From UBA6165 sp044233745 (GTDB lineage: Bacteria > Bacteroidota > Bacteroidia > Flavobacteriales_D > Crocinitomicaceae), in assembly GCA_044233745.1 (NCBI GenBank), contig JBIIJN010000158.1, positions 1 to 7,531 on the forward strand: a DNA stretch of 7,531 nt, given 5' to 3'. The notes under the pieces were generated by a model that was given only the letters and a program-made list of their open reading frames with translations, did not search any database and was not told the origin of the DNA. This document shows positions 6,167-7,531 of this stretch, piece after piece. The translations under genes and the position numbers were made by a program. Numbering within the stretch: the first letter of the stretch is position 1; every line of letters starts with the position of its first letter.

Positions 6167-7326
6167 CTCAAACTCTTTTTGATTCTATAAAGCGCTTCGC
6201 TAACTACCTCTTCAGAACTTGCAAAACTCATTCTAATATAACCCTCTGCTCCTTTGCCAAACCACTCCTTAAGACCAGGCACAACAGCTACTTTTGCCTC
6301 TTTTAACAGAAAATCATGCATTTCTTGACTTGACTTACCTGTTTCAGTAATGTCTGTAAAAGCCACATAACAACCGTCTGGCGAAATACATTTAAATCCA
6401 GGAATTGAATTCAATTCTTGAACGATAAGATCTTTTGTACTCGTTAGATGTTGTAAAAAGTCAATCAACCAAGTATCACAATAATTCATTGCAGTTGTAG
6501 CGGCTATTTGAGAAATCACGCTAACACCATGGATTGTAGAATAATGCAATGAAGCTTCCATCAACAACTTAAAATGTATCTCATTGTGAGCGATTACAGC
6601 TCCGATTCTCAGACCTGCTAATCCATATGATTTACTAAACCCAGTAATTGTTACTGTTCGTTCTCTAATTTCTTGGTTTATAGAAGCGATACTTACAAAA
6701 ACCGCAGGTTTAAAAATAATATCGCTCCAAATCTCGTCTGACAAAATAATTAAATTATACTCACATGCAATTTGTCCTAACTGGGTCAATTCTTGTTTTG
6801 TAAAAACTTTTCCTGTAGGATTTAATGGGTTACACAGACAAATCATTTTTGTCGCAGGAGTAATAAGGCTTTTCAATTGATTAAAATCAGTATTTTGAAT
6901 TCCTGGAGAAATAGCATATGAAACAGCTTTTGCTCCTACTTGTTCAATAGAATAACGAAATAAAAAATCTACGGGATCAAATATTATGGCTTCATCTCCC
7001 GGAATTAGAAAAGTCTTACAAGTAATGTAAATTCCATAAGCAGCGCTGTTTACAGGAAATGCAAATTCAGGCGAAACAGGGACATTACGTTTGTTTTGGT
7101 AATGAGCGGCTATACTTTCTTTGAATTCTGGTAAACCCTCGGGAGAACCGTAACAAAAATATCTATCTTTTGCATACCTTTGAATCGCCTCAGCTATTTC
7201 CGGAGCACTCGGAAAATCAGGGTCTGCAGCTGTAAGAGGAATAACGCCTTCAGTTACAGTTGCCCATCTCAAATTATAAGCTCTTGTTTTTAACAGATGA
7301 AAATCAATTGAATTATTATCAAACAT
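6163..7326 (-). CDS. PLP-dependent aminotransferase class I/II (C-S lyase-like alternative)
   Basis: This 387-residue fold-type I PLP enzyme has the normal length for class I/II aminotransferases. Visible motifs are AADPDFPSAPE (33-43), the substrate-side YFCYGSPEGLPE block (56-67), NPLNPTGKVFTKQEL (166-180), SDEIW with D197 contacting the pyridine nitrogen, and GFSKSYGLAGLRIG (229-242) with K232 as the Schiff-base lysine. The carboxylate-binding Arg is in YIRMSFA (R365). All expected catalytic residues are present. The ADPDFP block recalls MalY/PatB-type cystathionine beta-lyases, so cleavage of a C-S bond is a real alternative to transamination. It is the first gene of the minus-strand pair and shares ATGA with the FAD-DsbA gene, so the two are made in step and probably act in one pathway. 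ATG at 7326 is chosen because homology begins soon after it. No Shine-Dalgarno or TAnnTTTG promoter is visible upstream, so the operon may begin beyond the right edge. Confidence 0.93.
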   Translation of the reverse strand: MFDNNSIDFHLLKTRAYNLRWATVTEGVIPLTAADPDFPSAPEIAEAIQRYAKDRYFCYGSPEGLPEFKESIAAHYQNKRNVPVSPEFAFPVNSAAYGIYITCKTFLIPGDEAIIFDPVDFLFRYSIEQVGAKAVSYAISPGIQNTDFNQLKSLITPATKMICLCNPLNPTGKVFTKQELTQLGQIACEYNLIILSDEIWSDIIFKPAVFVSIASINQEIRERTVTITGFSKSYGLAGLRIGAVIAHNEIHFKLLMEASLHYSTIHGVSVISQIAATTAMNYCDTWLIDFLQHLTSTKDLIVQELNSIPGFKCISPDGCYVAFTDITETGKSSQEMHDFLLKEAKVAVVPGLKEWFGKGAEGYIRMSFASSEEVVSEALYRIKKSLR

Positions 7327-7531
7327 ATATTTTTAAAAATTTTGAGGTTTGTAATAAATAAATGATCTTTTAAAATAATGTTATCTTCTAAAAGCGCTAG
7401 TTTCAATTTTTCACCCATTTCAGATCTGTTTTGAGTATTTTATTTGTTCGTAATCAACTTTTGAAACGTAGAAATTATGTTTTCCATTTTTTAATTATTT
7501 GAATGGCTTTTCATGATTGAATGTAAAGATT
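7327..7531 (-). other. AT-rich leader region upstream of the aminotransferase operon
   Basis: This 205-base stretch shows no clear promoter. It contains two small minus-strand open frames. One has 15 codons (ATG at 7487, MENIISTFQKLITNK, TAA at 7442-7440). The other has 42 codons (ATG at 7418, starting MGEKLKLALLEDNIILKD, TAA at 7292-7290) and runs over the aminotransferase start in another frame. Its first 18 residues faintly recall the start of a receiver domain, so it could be a stump of a lost gene, an upstream leader, or chance. Confidence 0.35.

Noticed and set aside
1..7531. CRISPR array, tRNA or rRNA genes
   Set aside because: No regularly spaced direct repeats beyond the IS21 end repeats, and no cloverleaf or rRNA-like segments were seen.

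Overview
The window looks like accessory, low-GC DNA from a member of the Bacteroidota, probably Flavobacteriia or a neighbouring class. This rests on family resemblance of the proteins, AT-rich intergenic DNA, starts without clear Shine-Dalgarno sequences, and a promoter-like pair resembling the Bacteroidota TTTG / TAnnTTTG consensus. The species cannot be named from the sequence alone.

Layout. Positions 1-41 may hold the first 14 codons of a gene leaving the left edge on the minus strand. Positions 293-1275 are a scrap yard of two insertion sequences. An IS21-family end with short repeats and the 3' part of istB (minus strand, with a premature stop) is joined directly near base 921 to the 3' part of an IS1595-family (ISXO2-like) transposase gene (plus strand). 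Both genes have lost their 5' halves, as expected from one deletion between two divergent elements. Positions 1343-3628 encode a 761-residue soluble hybrid sensor kinase (receiver, GAF, two PAS-like domains, HisKA_2, HATPase_c). A promoter-like motif lies partly in the IS1595 tail, and a hairpin overlaps the stop codon. Positions 3629-4225 contain no convincing gene. They hold a GC-rich island, a 250-bp span bounded by inverted repeats, and a plus-strand terminator that follows no gene.

Positions 4226-7326 are a two-gene minus-strand operon joined by an ATGA overlap. The first gene encodes a fold-type I PLP enzyme (class I/II aminotransferase or C-S lyase-like). The second encodes a 646-residue fusion of a group A-type FAD monooxygenase with a DsbA/FrnE/SpxH-like CxxC thioredoxin-fold domain and a small C-terminal domain that looks like a winged helix.

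How they may work together. The two minus-strand genes are very likely co-translated and probably act on the same small molecule, with PLP chemistry, flavin oxygenation and thiol chemistry in one unit. The substrate is unknown. The kinase has no partner regulator in the window and shows no visible link to the operon. The most interesting item is the flavin monooxygenase-DsbA fusion with its coupled PLP enzyme.
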